Below are positions 1-9,734 of a stretch of 64,000 nt of DNA, in pieces. The translations under genes were made by a program, and so were the position numbers. Numbering within the stretch: position 1 is the stretch's first letter; each line of letters opens with the position of its first letter. Source of the DNA: Nostoc linckia FACHB-104 (GTDB taxonomy: Bacteria; Cyanobacteriota; Cyanobacteriia; Cyanobacteriales; Nostocaceae); contig NZ_JACJQJ010000038.1 in assembly GCF_014696615.1 (NCBI RefSeq), positions 1-64,000 of the forward strand, in the 5' to 3' direction. Below the pieces are notes generated by a model. That model searched no databases. It had not been told where the DNA came from and was given only the letters and a program-made list of their open reading frames with translations.

Positions 1-2
1 TT

Positions 3-170
3 ATTCGTTGGTTGGATGAGATAATCGCTTATTTCGACAATGGGACAACCAGTGGTGCTGTTGAAGGCGTTAATAATAAACTCAAGCTCATTAAACGCTC
101 TGGTTACGGTTTTAGAAACTTTGAAAATTTCCGAATTAGGTGCTTATTAAGTTGGCATTTTAGCTGTTAG
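3..170 (+). CDS. ISL3-type transposase, C-terminal fragment (cut by window edge)
   Basis: Open frame entering from the left edge and ending at TAG 168-170; only the last 55 residues are visible. The stretch S-G-A-V-E-G-V-N-N-K-L-K-L-I-K-R followed by G-Y-G-F-R-N-F-x-x-F-R-I-R is the typical C-terminal end of the DDE domain of ISL3-family transposases, including the last catalytic Glu in the E-G-x-N-N-K motif. Whether the gene is intact cannot be judged, because its start lies outside the window. No clear terminal inverted repeat was identified downstream. Confidence 0.75.
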   Translation: MRWLDEIIAYFDNGTTSGAVEGVNNKLKLIKRSGYGFRNFENFRIRCLLSWHFSC

Positions 171-225
171 TTTAGCATAACAAGTCCTGAAGAACCGAAT
201 TTTATTCCCATTGGTCAAGCTTAAT

Positions 226-975
226 TTATTTCCTTACCCATGCACAAAAGCCATGATTAATAAATAAATGGATAAAGTAAAAACAAAACTCTTCCCGAGA
301 AATATCACCAAATTTGCTTTTAATCTTACGTTGCTTTATATAGTACGCAATAGATAGAAAAATATCTAATATAAAGTTTGTAACTCTGCTTAATATACTA
401 TGTAATAGCGGAACGTAAGTAATAGCAGTCATTGTTATAATATACCAGAAAACATAACCAAATCCCTGACATCCTGAACTTCCTCCTGGGGAAAATATTT
501 TTAGTTCAGAAAATTTTTCTAACATTCTTGCAACTTCAGCATATGTAAATCGATGATAGTCCATTTGATCGTGAAAGCTCCAAACAAATGGAACATAAAT
601 AAAAGCCTCTCCTCCTGGCTCTAAAATATTATACATATTATCAATTGCTACCCAATACTCTTTAACATGCTCTAATATCGCATCACAGTAAATACCGCTA
701 AAAGAGTTTGGTTCTATTTTCGTATTGCAAATATCATCTACAATGTCTGGCTTGTAATCAGGAATAATGTCAGTGCTTACAATTACGTTATTAGGATTTT
801 CATTGAGTAAGTTAATTCTTTGACGACTGTTAGAAGAGCTATTTCTTCCACCTATATCAAGCAATCTATCTTTTGATACTACTCGTTTTTCATATTTGTC
901 TCTTACGTAAGGATTAAAATCAATTTTTGATTTGATACCTTGAAATAAATCTGTGTAATTACTCGCTAAAACCAT
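226..975 (-). CDS. Class I SAM-dependent methyltransferase
   Basis: About 249 residues. A Rossmann-type methyltransferase pattern is visible: R-L-L-D-I-G-G near residue 40 (motif I), an acidic V-S-T-D-I-I-P after the next strand, and Y-C-D-A-I-L-E-H-V followed by L-E-P-G-G-E-A-F-I-Y-V-P, the usual Methyltransf_11 core. The C-terminal third carries two hydrophobic stretches (F-W-Y-I-I-T-M-T-A-I and F-I-L-D-I-F-L-S-I-A) that could sit on a membrane. The frame extends four codons further to a TTG, but ATG 975 is preferred because GAGG lies six bases upstream of it. Substrate unknown. It stands alone next to a transposase remnant and is AT-rich, so recent acquisition is possible. Confidence 0.75.
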   Translation of the reverse strand: MVLASNYTDLFQGIKSKIDFNPYVRDKYEKRVVSKDRLLDIGGRNSSSNSRQRINLLNENPNNVIVSTDIIPDYKPDIVDDICNTKIEPNSFSGIYCDAILEHVKEYWVAIDNMYNILEPGGEAFIYVPFVWSFHDQMDYHRFTYAEVARMLEKFSELKIFSPGGSSGCQGFGYVFWYIITMTAITYVPLLHSILSRVTNFILDIFLSIAYYIKQRKIKSKFGDISREEFCFYFIHLFINHGFCAWVRK

Positions 976-2062
976 TTTACACCTCAAAAAATACTAAATT
1001 ACTATTTTTCGCAAGGATATAATTCAATGTTTAAAGCTCTTTGGCAAGATTGTTACTACTAAGTTGGTAATAATCAAATTTCCGTAATAGATATTAAATG
1101 ATATTTCAATATCTAGATAAAAAAATACGATATTAATACTACTTCAAAATTGCAATTGCTGATATACACAGCTAATAGTAAATAAGAATTAGAAAATTTA
1201 TTCTATTTAACAAATAAAATAAGATTATTTAATCAAAACAATAAATAATTAATATTCCCATTGCCAGACAAAGCTGTTCAAAAGCGTGTTTCATAATCAG
1301 TAGTAAATTAAAACTTGCTGAATTACGCTTGATTGCGCTTTAACTGAGTATATACTTCTATTACTTAATGGTTAACAGGAGTTAATAATTTGTTGCACTC
1401 TATCTAAAGAATTATTTTTTATATGTTTTAGATAGGTTTGATTTTGGAATAGGGTCATATCATGAGTAGCCAAGGATTTGAGCGGCAAACAACTTTAAAA
1501 GTTTACATAGTAAGCTTTGTTCTACCTCAAAGGGGCTGTAAGCGTGAGCTTAGATAATAAAATCACAGCTAGCGCATCTATCTAAATAAGTGTATTTTGT
1601 AAATTTCACAAAACTTTAACGAAAAGATAAATTCAAGTTAAATTTTGGTAATGTATTTTCGTCTGATAATTCTGTATGTAAATTTCGCACTTCTACATCT
1701 TGGCTAAAGTAATAAATTTGTACTTATATAAATTAAAGTAATATCTACTAAAAGCAAATTAATTATCAGGGCACAACAATGTTGTACCTTTACCTATTTA
1801 TCACCAAATACAGTTAAGTTAAGAAAATGAATTGATAACAAAACCAAAAAACTAGTGACTCAACAAAAAAACAGAACAATAATTTTGGAGGGGGTTTGGG
1901 GGACGCAACCGTCACCCAATCGGGGGTTTGGGGGATTCTCCCCCAATTGAGCTGGCTTTTTTAATCAGTGACAAATCAATCGCTAATGAGCTTAACCCAA
2001 GAGTATTGATTGATCGCCTTCTTTTTCAAATTTGTAATTACGAATTACAAATGACAAATTAT
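976..2062. other. Gene-free AT-rich stretch
   Basis: No convincing coding frame on either strand over about 1.1 kb. It should hold the promoter of the methyltransferase to its left. Near 1889-1950 a G-rich motif (GGGGGTTTGGGGGA) occurs twice, and near 2034-2060 a short inverted TTTGTAATTACGAATTACAAA appears, both typical of dispersed cyanobacterial repeats. Confidence 0.5.
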
Positions 2063-2467
2063 TTATATTTCAGCTGGTAAAGGTTGCCAAATTTCTCCAT
2101 ACTTATCTTTAAGAGCCTGCCAATTCTCTACCTGTCCAAGTTCATATTCTCCTGGCTTACCCCATTGCAAAAATAGGCTTAAAGCTGGCTCTTGTTTCTC
2201 ATCTAAAAACCGGATAGCATAGGTTGTAAAATTACCTCTTTTCGCCTCAGCAGTTTCAAATTTCACCTGAGTAATTTTGTCCATATTCAGATGAAACTCA
2301 AAATTTTCGGTATGCATATTGGCATATTTACCCTTAGATAACTCTGCATAAAATAGCTTTTCTAGCTTGCTTCTAACTTCTAAAACACCAGCACTGCTAG
2401 TAACAATTAATCGCAAAGTTCCTAAATTCTCGCAAGCTGTTAAAAATTCTTTTAAGGTTGTGGTCAT
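2063..2467 (-). CDS. Small conserved protein, possibly ChuX/HutX haem-carrier-like
   Basis: About 134 residues, no signal peptide or membrane segment, so cytoplasmic. Central T-E-N-F-E-F-H-L-N-M-D-K-I-T-Q-V-K-F and C-terminal L-S-L-F-L-Q-W-G-K-P-G-E-Y resemble the ChuX/HutX-type fold of haem-handling proteins, but this rests on memory of similar cyanobacterial proteins and no haem ligand can be pointed out. The longer frame starts inside an STRR (ATTTGTC units), so ATG 2467 is preferred. It follows the phoH-like gene by about 140 bases on the same strand. Confidence 0.6.
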   Translation of the reverse strand: MTTTLKEFLTACENLGTLRLIVTSSAGVLEVRSKLEKLFYAELSKGKYANMHTENFEFHLNMDKITQVKFETAEAKRGNFTTYAIRFLDEKQEPALSLFLQWGKPGEYELGQVENWQALKDKYGEIWQPLPAEI

Positions 2468-2603
2468 TTGACATTTGTCCTTTGTCATTTGTCATTTGTT
2501 GTTGGTCATGGTCTCATGAAATGACCAATTATTTATTGATGGTACAAAGAAAATGGATTAATTCGTGACATTAATCCAAAATCTAAAATTGCTCGATTCT
2601 GGA

Positions 2604-3557
2604 TTATGCTTCGTATTTTTCGTAAGCAGCAACAATGCGCTGAACTAGAGGATGGCGTACGACATCTCTTTGGGAGAATTCACAAAAGCTAATGCCTTCC
2701 ACGTGTTTTAAAACTTGTAAAGCTACTGCTAAACCTGATTGTTGGTTTACTGGTAAATCAGTTTGTGTCATATCACCTGTAATTACCATACGCGAACGGA
2801 AGCCCAAACGCGTCAAAACCATTTTGATTTGCGCTGGTGTAGTATTTTGGGCTTCATCCACAATCACAAACGCGTTATTTAGGGTGCGTCCTCGCATATA
2901 AGCAAGTGGTGCAACTTCAATCACACCGCGTTCTATTAAGTTAGGAACTTTTTCCGGATCGATAAATTCATTAATTGCATCATAAAGCGGGCGGAGATAA
3001 GGATTTACTTTCTGCTGCAAATCTCCAGGTAAAAAGCCGAGTTTTTCTCCTGCTTCCACGGCGGGACGAGTTAAAATCAGCTTTTCAAACTGATTAGCTA
3101 GGAGTGCTTGCACAGCAACAACAACCGCCAAAAAAGTCTTACCAGTACCCGCTGGCCCCGTGCAGAAAATGAGGTCACGTTTGCGGATAGCATCAATATA
3201 CTGCCGCTGTTTAAATGTTTTGGCCCGAATTTCCTCACCTCGGCGAGTTTTGGCAAGCACATCTCGCTGTAAATCTTGCAACTCGCCTTCTCGATGGGTA
3301 TCTAAAGCTTGACGGGCTGTATCAATATCCGCACTAGAGATAGAATTACCTTTAATCCAGAGATCTTCGAGCGATCGCACTAATCGTGAAGCCAGATCAA
3401 TTTGCTTTTGTGTGCCTGAAATATGTAAGTCCTGTCCGCGTAACACCAAGCTAGCCCCTGTTTGCTGGGATAGGAGTTTGAGATTCTCTTCTCCATCTCC
3501 AGCCAGAGCGATCGCACTGGGAATATTCGGCAGCTGAATCTTGAAGGCATCTGCCAT
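2604..3557 (-). CDS. PhoH-like ATPase (YbeZ type)
   Basis: 317 residues, the normal length for the family. An N-terminal KH-like segment (residues about 8-70) is followed by the PhoH P-loop domain: Walker A G-P-A-G-T-G-K-T at 134-141, Walker B F-V-I-V-D-E-A-Q-N near 230, then a conserved T-G-D-M-T-Q-T-D-L sensor region and S-Q-R-D-V-V-R-H-P near the end. PhoH/YbeZ proteins bind ATP and work in RNA metabolism, usually with the YbeY endonuclease. It lies downstream of rpsU, KH protein, rpsP and ffh on the same strand, an order common in cyanobacteria, which supports an RNA or ribosome-linked role. Confidence 0.9.
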   Translation of the reverse strand: MADAFKIQLPNIPSAIALAGDGEENLKLLSQQTGASLVLRGQDLHISGTQKQIDLASRLVRSLEDLWIKGNSISSADIDTARQALDTHREGELQDLQRDVLAKTRRGEEIRAKTFKQRQYIDAIRKRDLIFCTGPAGTGKTFLAVVVAVQALLANQFEKLILTRPAVEAGEKLGFLPGDLQQKVNPYLRPLYDAINEFIDPEKVPNLIERGVIEVAPLAYMRGRTLNNAFVIVDEAQNTTPAQIKMVLTRLGFRSRMVITGDMTQTDLPVNQQSGLAVALQVLKHVEGISFCEFSQRDVVRHPLVQRIVAAYEKYEA

Positions 3558-3595
3558 AGTATTTGTTAATCTATTTTTTTATTTGGTGTTTTGTA

Positions 3596-3725
3596 TGGGC
3601 ATAGGGCATGGGGCATGGGGCATTGGGCATTGGCTACTGGATAATTGGTAATGGGTAATTTATTCTCCTCCCTGCTCCCTGCCCCCTGCCCCCCTGCTTC
3701 CTCATCTCCCAATCCCCAATCCCCC
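3596..3725. repeat. Short tandem repeats (GGGCAT(T/G) and TCCCTGC types)
   Basis: Heptamer-like units GGGCATG/GGGCATT are followed by TGGTAATGGGTAATT and CCCTGC-CCCCTGC runs between phoH and rpsU. These match the STRR class seen at many intergenic sites in this window. They create a spurious open frame on the minus strand. Confidence 0.7.
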
Positions 3726-3734
3726 TTCAAGGGG

Positions 3735-3770
3735 AAAAGTAGAGACACGATGATCGTATCTCTACTTTTT
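3735..3770 (-). terminator. Intrinsic terminator downstream of rpsU
   Basis: A 15-bp stem (AAAAGTAGAGACACG pairing with CGTATCTCTACTTTT, one C-A mismatch) with a six-base loop lies about 55 bases beyond the rpsU stop. T-runs close the stem in both directions, so it could act on both strands. The AGAGACACGA stem also belongs to a dispersed repeat type seen near 50155. Confidence 0.6.
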
Positions 3771-3823
3771 GTAGAGTTGCTTTGATATGATTTCACTACA
3801 TTCAGCAAAGACACTACCGTAAT

Positions 3824-4000
3824 TTAGTAGCGAATACCTTTGCGTGCAGCTTCCTCTTTACGCTTGCGTCGTAAGCTAGGCTTTTCGTATCTTTCCCTGC
3901 GTCTAACTTCAGATAAAATTCCGGCTTTTTGAATTTTCTTTTTAAAGCGTCTAAGAGCAGAGTCTATTGACTCGTTCTCACCTAAACGAACTTCGGCCAC
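3824..4000 (-). CDS. rpsU: 30S ribosomal protein S21
   Basis: 58-codon gene starting at GTG 4000 and ending at TAA 3824. The product begins [22 protein letters not shown] and continues with [16 protein letters not shown] and [11 protein letters not shown], the signature of bS21. S21 sits at the 3' end of 16S rRNA on the small subunit and helps initiation. A GGGGG/AGGGA purine tract precedes the GTG; there is no usable ATG in frame. It lies between the KH-protein gene and phoH, and its own terminator follows. Confidence 0.93.
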   Translation of the reverse strand: MAEVRLGENESIDSALRRFKKKIQKAGILSEVRRRERYEKPSLRRKRKEEAARKGIRY

Positions 4001-4346
4001 TCCCTAGTTTCACCCCCTTAAAGAGATTATTCAGAGTTGCATAGAAATGTTAATAACAGCAGTATGGCGATCGCTTCTCTGGATGATAAATACTCATCTG
4101 TTCAATTCTCAAAAGAATTTCGAGCATTTATCTAGTGACGCGATGCCTAACGCCACTGATGCCAGATTAGCAAATTTGGACATTTTTTCACAATTCTCAA
4201 ATTTTTATTAGTAAAAGCCATACTGAAGCAATAAAGCTCTCAAAATAATTGTGGAATTCTGGCAATTTTATGATTGCATATCTGCTATTTTTGCCAGAAT
4301 GCCTGAGCGGAGTAGAAACCGCCCAGACTAATGTTGAAATTTCAAC
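4001..4346. other. Gap between the KH-protein gene and rpsU
   Basis: About 345 bases without a coding frame that looks real; it should hold the rpsU promoter. No strong hairpin followed by a T-run was seen after the KH-protein stop. Confidence 0.4.
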
Positions 4347-4784
4347 CTAGCGGATACGGGGTTTAGCAATAGGTCTGGGGCTATTTCCGTTTCCACGTCT
4401 TTCTCTTGATTTGGGCGGGGGTAATCGCTCTTCCCTCTCTTCATCAAAAGAAGCACCTTCTCGTGAGGCGCTGCTGCCATAAATATCCAGGTAGACTGAT
4501 TGTCCAGCAATTTCAGCCGCAGCTGCAATCACTGTGCGAATCGCCTGAATATTGCGTCCTCCGCGACCAAACACTTTTCCTTTATCTGTGCTGTCAAAGG
4601 CGATGCGAATCCAAGCCTTTTGCAGGCTCTGAGAAATTTCACAATCGACGCTTAGAGACTCTGGCGATTCTAAAAAAGGCTGCACTAAAAACTTGACCAA
4701 CCCCTCGTAGTTGGGTCTAGCTGCGGGGGATTGTGTTTCGACATTATGATGCGGCTGTTGTTGCACTGACCTGTTCAAAAACAT
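4347..4784 (-). CDS. KH-domain RNA-binding protein (KhpA-like)
   Basis: 145 residues. The single KH domain spans roughly residues 28-100, with the G-x-x-G loop present as G-R-G-G in [15 protein letters not shown] basic, Pro/Arg-rich disordered tail follows ([12 protein letters not shown]). KhpA-type proteins are small single-KH RNA chaperones, commonly encoded next to rpsP as here. The chosen ATG overlaps the end of rpsP by 41 bases, so the pair is probably translationally coupled. A later TTG near the start of the KH domain is an alternative but would remove a part that looks coding. Confidence 0.87.
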   Translation of the reverse strand: MFLNRSVQQQPHHNVETQSPAARPNYEGLVKFLVQPFLESPESLSVDCEISQSLQKAWIRIAFDSTDKGKVFGRGGRNIQAIRTVIAAAAEIAGQSVYLDIYGSSASREGASFDEEREERLPPPKSRERRGNGNSPRPIAKPRIR

Positions 4785-5007
4785 TGGCTTTTACTAGGAT
4801 GCGACGGACGGTGTCAGTGGGTTGAGCGCCTTGTTGTAGTCGCTTGACAATGCCGGGAACATCCAATCTTACTTCATCCGTTCTGGGGTTGTAGAATCCC
4901 AGTTCTTCTAAGGGACGACCATCACGGCGAGCGAGGCTGTTAATAGCTACGATGCGGTAACTCGCTTCCCGTTTTTTACCATATCGCTTCAAGCGCAGTT
5001 TGATCAT
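4744..5007 (-). CDS. rpsP: 30S ribosomal protein S16
   Basis: 87 residues starting [12 protein letters not shown] and including [25 protein letters not shown], diagnostic of bS16, a structural protein of the small subunit. It lies between ffh and the KH-domain gene on the minus strand and overlaps the latter by 41 bases. Confidence 0.97.
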   Translation of the reverse strand: MIKLRLKRYGKKREASYRIVAINSLARRDGRPLEELGFYNPRTDEVRLDVPGIVKRLQQGAQPTDTVRRILVKANVFEQVSATTAAS

Positions 5008-5221
5008 GATTGAAGAATCGTTCTCCTGTTTACTAGGTATGATTTGACAGCAAGTGCCTTATGCGGAAGTCAAAAGTCGAAAAACTTTGCTAGCTATAGC
5101 TTTCGACCTTCATGAGGAAGCGAGCTAACTCTGGCTGTTGCCAATAAATTGCAGCCCAACTTCCTTTAGTCACAATTTTCCATACTGGAATGCTAATTTT
5201 AGCACTTGCTGGGCATTAACT

Positions 5222-5334
5222 GCTATTGGTCATTTGTCATTTGTCCTTTGTCGTTTGTCATTTGTCTAGGTTAAAGGCTAATGACTAATTACCAATTAGC
5301 AATTACCTAATGACCAATGACCAATGACAATTTT
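5222..5334. repeat. STRR tract (ATTTGTC and ACCAATT units)
   Basis: Repeats of ATTTGTC/CTTTGTC/GTTTGTC are followed by ACCAATTAGCAATTACC and AATGACC units in the roughly 330-base gap between rpsP and ffh. Besides the rpsP promoter that must lie in this gap, nothing else is visible. Confidence 0.7.
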
Positions 5335-6795
5335 CTAAAGATTTCCAAAGCCTTTCCTTTTTTTGTCTTTCTTTTTCTTTTTCGCTGCGCCAGGGTTGCC
5401 AGGGTAACCGCGCCAGCCGGGGGCTGCGGGACGATTGCCGCCACCAGCGAAGGCGTTGCCCATACCACCGCCGAACATACCGGGCATACCAGGAAATTGT
5501 CCTTGGCCCATTTGTTGCATGAGCGATCGCATTTTTTGGAAATCAGCTACTAGTTTGCTGACATCTGCTTCTTTATAGCCAGAACCAGAAGCAATCCGCC
5601 GTCTGCGGCTGGGAGAACTAGCTAATAAATCAGGGTCGTGGCGTTCTTGGCGGGTCATGGAGTTAATCATCGCTTCACAGCGTTTTAGCTGGGTTTCTCC
5701 ATGCTTTAGCTGGTCATCGGAAAGCTTGTTCATCCCAGGAATCATCTTGATGATTCCGCCCAATGAACCCATGTTTTTCAGCAGGCGTAGTTGCTTCAAA
5801 AAGTCGGTGAAGTCAAACTTTGCTGACAGGATTTTCTCCTGCATTTTCTCAGCATCAGCTAAGTCCATTTCTTCTTGGGCTTTTTCCACCAAAGTCAGGA
5901 CATCGCCCATGCCCAAAATCCGCGATGCCATCCGGTCTGGGTAAAATGGCTGCAGCGCCTCGACTTTTTCACCTACGCCCACAAACTTAATCGGCGCACC
6001 AGAAATTTGTCGCACCGACAGCGCCGCACCACCACGGCTATCACCATCTAGTTTGGTCAGAATTGCGCCTGTAATGCCAATTTCTTCATGGAAGGTACGG
6101 GTAAGATTTGCAGCTTCTTGCCCAGTCATAGAGTCCACAACCAGCAAGGTTTCATGGGGCTGGACGGTTTCTTTAATGCGGGCTAGTTCTGCCATCATGT
6201 CTTGGTCAATTTGCAGACGACCAGCCGTATCAATGATTACCGTATTCACACCTTCCGCCCTAGCGCGTTCTACACCTTGGCGAGCAATTTCTACTGGATC
6301 GGCATCGCTTCCCAGTTCAAATACTGGTACTTCAATTTGCTTACCCAAGGTAATTAACTGATCGATTGCTGCTGGACGATATACGTCTGTCGCCACCAGT
6401 AAACAGCTGCGATCTAATTTCCGCAAATGTAAAGCTAACTTAGCAGTAGCAGTGGTTTTACCAGTACCTTGTAACCCAGCCATTAACACAATGGTAGGTT
6501 GTTCCTCCACTTCTACTAGGGGAATATTTTCTTCCCCCATCACCCGCACCAGTTCATCGTAAACAATTTTGATGAATTGTTCGCCAGGTCGCACGCCAGC
6601 GATTACCTCAGCCCCCTGTGCTCTGGCTTCGACTCCACTAATAAAATCTTTGACTACCTGGAGATTGACATCTGCTTCCAACAAGGCGCGGCGTACTTCT
6701 CGCAAAGCGTCTTGAATATTGGACTGAGAAATTTTATCTTGTCCGCGGAGTTTCTTCCAGGCAGATTCTAAACGATCAGATAATGCATCAAACAT
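5335..6795 (-). CDS. ffh: Signal recognition particle protein Ffh (SRP54)
   Basis: 486 residues with the full SRP54 plan: N-terminal helical bundle (1-90), GTPase G domain with G1 G-L-Q-G-T-G-K-T-T at 107-115, D-T-A-G-R near 190 and T-K-L-D near 247, then the Met-rich M domain with G-G-I-I-K-M-I-P-G-M and the RNA-binding S-P-S-R-R-R-R-I-A-x-G-S-G. The tail is Gly/Met-rich and ends in Lys-rich K-K-K-K-K-D-K-K-R-K. Ffh binds signal sequences and the SRP RNA and delivers ribosomes to FtsY at the membrane. It heads the ffh-rpsP-KH block. Confidence 0.97.
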   Translation of the reverse strand: MFDALSDRLESAWKKLRGQDKISQSNIQDALREVRRALLEADVNLQVVKDFISGVEARAQGAEVIAGVRPGEQFIKIVYDELVRVMGEENIPLVEVEEQPTIVLMAGLQGTGKTTATAKLALHLRKLDRSCLLVATDVYRPAAIDQLITLGKQIEVPVFELGSDADPVEIARQGVERARAEGVNTVIIDTAGRLQIDQDMMAELARIKETVQPHETLLVVDSMTGQEAANLTRTFHEEIGITGAILTKLDGDSRGGAALSVRQISGAPIKFVGVGEKVEALQPFYPDRMASRILGMGDVLTLVEKAQEEMDLADAEKMQEKILSAKFDFTDFLKQLRLLKNMGSLGGIIKMIPGMNKLSDDQLKHGETQLKRCEAMINSMTRQERHDPDLLASSPSRRRRIASGSGYKEADVSKLVADFQKMRSLMQQMGQGQFPGMPGMFGGGMGNAFAGGGNRPAAPGWRGYPGNPGAAKKKKKDKKRKGFGNL

Positions 6796-6902
6796 AATTT
6801 CGATTACAGATAGTAAGCCAGTAGGAAATTTGGGTAGAGTTGTAACGTGCTATTTACCAGCTTAGTAGTTTTCCCAGCGACTTGAGCAACTCGATACGTA
6901 TC

Positions 6903-7010
6903 TGGGGGGATTGGGGACTTGGGACTGGGGACTGGGGATTGGGGAGATGAGGAAGCAGGGGAGAAATTTTCAATTACCGATTACCAATTACCGATTACTA
7001 GATTTTCTAT
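6903..7010. repeat. STRR tract (GGGGACT / GATTACC units)
   Basis: GGGGACT/GGGGATT heptamers followed by ATTACCGATTACCAATTACC units between ffh and the aminopeptidase gene. The repeat reaches into the last codons of that gene. Confidence 0.7.
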
Positions 7011-8369
7011 GGTAGTGGCATCATTAGGTAATGCAGCGGTTAAAACTTCGCTACCTGCATCTGTGACTAAAACGTCATCTTCGATGCGGATACCGCGGAC
7101 ATCGGCAAATTGAGATAAGCGTTCCCAATTGATTATATTTTGGTATTTTGAGCTTTGTTTGGCATCATTTAAAATTGCTGGAACTTGATAAAAACCAGGC
7201 TCAATTGTGACTAACATTCCTGGGCGTAGGGGACGATTTAAACGTAGGTAGCTTAAGCCAAAGCGATCGCTTCTTGTACGTCCTGCTTCATAACCTGCTA
7301 AATCACCCAAGTCTTCCATATCATGCACATCTAAGCCCAATAGATGACCAATACCGTGGGGGAAAAATAAAGCATGGGCATTTAGCTCTACTAAATCTTC
7401 AGCTTTTCCTCGTAAAATGCCTAAATTTGCTAAACCATCAGCTATTACTGTGGCAGCTAACAGATGAATTTCCCCATACTCAACACCTGGACGGATTTTG
7501 GCAATACAAGCATCATGGGCTGCCAACACCACATCATAAATATCTCTTTGGGTTGAGGAAAATTTACCGGATACAGGCCAGGTGCGAGTAATATCCGCCG
7601 CCCACCCCATTTCGGTTTCCGCGCCTACATCAGCCAGTAGTAAATCACCTGGTTGCAAGGGATGGTGATATTGCTCGTTGTGCAAAACTTCACCGTGGAC
7701 GGTGACAATACTGTTATAAGCAGTAGTCATGTTATGGGCGATGATTACTCCTTCCATAGCCCCACGTACTTCTGCTTCCCGTTTAGCAGCAGGTGTGGCG
7801 GACATACCCGCTTTATGGGCTTCCACACTCACAGCCGCGGCTTTGCGTAGTTCAGCTAATGCGCCTTCATCATGGGTGAGGCGTAAGGCAACAATAGCCA
7901 AGGCTAACTCTAAGTCAATTCCTTGGGGTGGACTTTGCGGTAAAACCCATCTATTGAATAGCTGGGATTGCTGCGTCCAAGTAGCCGCATCTTGGACTGC
8001 GATCGTCGCTGCGTCTGCTAACGACAACTCTAGTTCTGCCATTGGTTTAGCGCTATCAGCCCCCATCATCTGGGCGATTTCCTCACGCTTGGGCATTTCT
8101 CCATGCCAAAGAGCGCTGCTAGGTTTAGGATCGTCCATAAATAATTCCAGCTTTCCTGCTTCTAAGCGAATTGCCGCATTTGGTAAGGGTAGCCCAGCAA
8201 AATAGAGGAAATGGCTACTAGCGCGGAAAGGAAAAACATTGGCTTGAAAGTTACGCGGATTGCTACTTCCCGACCACAGAATAGCGGGAAAATCAATCAG
8301 GCTAGCTAAATTTTGCCGTCTTTGGCGTAGGATATCAATCAGAGAACTAGAGCTTTGTTGGATAACCAT
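6981..8369 (-). CDS. pepP: Xaa-Pro aminopeptidase (aminopeptidase P, M24B)
   Basis: 462 residues. An N-terminal aminopeptidase-P domain (1-150) is followed by the pita-bread M24 domain. The two-metal ligands can be assigned: Asp in L-L-A-D-V-G-A-E, Asp in A-A-D-I-T-R-T-W-P, His in H-G-I-G-H-L-L-G-L-D-V-H-D, Glu in I-E-P-G-F-Y and Glu in R-I-E-D-D-V-L-V-T. It removes N-terminal residues that precede proline, in the cytoplasm. The final residues L-V-I-G-N-W are encoded within the neighbouring STRR, so the extreme C-terminus is probably repeat-derived. It is unlikely to share a function with ffh despite the shared strand. Confidence 0.93.
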   Translation of the reverse strand: MVIQQSSSSLIDILRQRRQNLASLIDFPAILWSGSSNPRNFQANVFPFRASSHFLYFAGLPLPNAAIRLEAGKLELFMDDPKPSSALWHGEMPKREEIAQMMGADSAKPMAELELSLADAATIAVQDAATWTQQSQLFNRWVLPQSPPQGIDLELALAIVALRLTHDEGALAELRKAAAVSVEAHKAGMSATPAAKREAEVRGAMEGVIIAHNMTTAYNSIVTVHGEVLHNEQYHHPLQPGDLLLADVGAETEMGWAADITRTWPVSGKFSSTQRDIYDVVLAAHDACIAKIRPGVEYGEIHLLAATVIADGLANLGILRGKAEDLVELNAHALFFPHGIGHLLGLDVHDMEDLGDLAGYEAGRTRSDRFGLSYLRLNRPLRPGMLVTIEPGFYQVPAILNDAKQSSKYQNIINWERLSQFADVRGIRIEDDVLVTDAGSEVLTAALPNDATTIENLVIGNW

Positions 8370-8504
8370 AAATACAAACTCAGCTTTTATTAAAATTATG
8401 AATTAAAAAGTCTAATAGCCTTGGTTAGCGCAAATTTAGAAGTTTCAGCCAAAATTAGATTTTGACTGAAACACTCTTCAATAGACAATTGCACGAATTT
8501 TTAA

Positions 8505-8768
8505 TTAGTTTTTATCGTCATCGTCTTTTTCATCTTTGCTATCATTATCTTTTTCTTCATCATCATCTTCTTCATCATTATCCTGCTCGGATTCAGACTT
8601 TTCGGTAGATTTATTTTTGTACTGTTCTTTTTGTTGCTCGGTTTGCTCAAGCGGTTTCTGTACTTCATTAGTACAGCCGATTAATCCTCCAGAAATTAAC
8701 GCTAAGTTAATCGCTGTGAAAATAAACCCAAGGATTTTTATACTTAAATTCGGCTTCTGATGTAGCAT
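8505..8768 (-). CDS. Small acidic lipoprotein
   Basis: 87 residues. A hydrophobic signal (residues about 10-31) ends in G-G-L-I-G-C, a lipobox with Cys at 32. The rest is extremely polar, rich in Glu, Lys, Gln and Asp, ending in a run of D/E/K (about 30 residues). Such proteins are anchored to a membrane surface; the tail may bind cations or be a spacer. Function unknown. CAGGG lies close upstream of the ATG. Confidence 0.65.
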   Translation of the reverse strand: MLHQKPNLSIKILGFIFTAINLALISGGLIGCTNEVQKPLEQTEQQKEQYKNKSTEKSESEQDNDEEDDDEEKDNDSKDEKDDDDKN

Positions 8769-9734
8769 TACCCTGCACTTTTATATCGTAAGTGTACTCA
8801 TTTATTAAACATAAACTACATCTATATTTAAAAATAGTGCGGTTTATAAACAATCATTTGTACTACTTCAATTGATAGATATTATTGAGCGATCGCTCAC
8901 AAGCTATCAAGCCAATAAGGGACTTCCAACTAAAAAAATATTCCATCCCTGCGGGACGCTACGCGAACGCTTTGTATGCAGAAGAAGCTGAGGAGGCAGT
9001 CCCAATGAAACAAGTTTTAAGCTATTCGGCTTTTAAGTTGCACAATCTATTGTGAGGGCTGTTGACCGTTAACCGTTGACAGCCTTTATGAGTAGTTATG
9101 TAATTTAGACGCGTATTAGCTAATTGGAACTGCCTTCTTCAATTTTCAAATTAGTATAATACGCTACTGAATTGTTGACAAAAAATAGTATTCATGCAAA
9201 ATGGGCATTATATGTAAGTATGTAACGCTGACTCTTTATCTAAAAATTTTCTATCTAAGAACGGATCGAGTATTACTTTAATACGCCAATTTATATATTC
9301 AGCGGGCATCGAGTAACAATTAAGGGTTTTCGGTTGTCCCTATTGATGTTTACGGCTTCTAATGCACTGTATAAAGTTTGATTAAGCTAGAATTTGCTAG
9401 TTCATCTGTACTGTGTTCTGAGCATAGAAGCGATCGCCTAGCACACTCAACTTCTTAAAAACCTGTTGAAAGTGCTGCAATCGATAGAATTGGTAACGCC
9501 GGTAATGAGTTTTCTCAGAAAATGGCAATGGCTAGATATCTTGTGCTCTATTAATTAACTCCAATTTCTCTCGTTTAGTTTGCGATAATTCTATTTATCT
9601 ACCCTAAAGTCCTTTGATCTGCGCTGGACGATTTTGTTGATCACAACTTATGAATCTATTGGTTTCCTACTTTACTCCTTGAGCCCAAACCTGTGTGAGC
9701 CGATCCGCCTCTAGAATTGCAAAGCTTCCCAACC
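8769..9734. other. Gene-free stretch with dispersed repeats
   Basis: About 0.97 kb without a plausible gene. At 8919-9004 a GGGACTTCC...GGCAGTCCC element resembles the elements at 24546 and 48703; it contains GGGACGCTACGCGAACG, a common cyanobacterial repeat word. Near 9058-9087 GGCTGT...ACAGCC forms a small palindrome around TTGACCGTTAACCG. The remainder is AT-rich and should contain the promoter of the downstream histidine kinase. Confidence 0.5.

Noticed and set aside
3566-3814. Open frame of 82 codons between phoH and rpsU
   Set aside because: It covers STRR units and a terminator hairpin; composition is that of the repeats.
5317-5553. Plus-strand open frame opposite the ffh end
   Set aside because: Antisense shadow of the Gly/Met-rich tail of Ffh.
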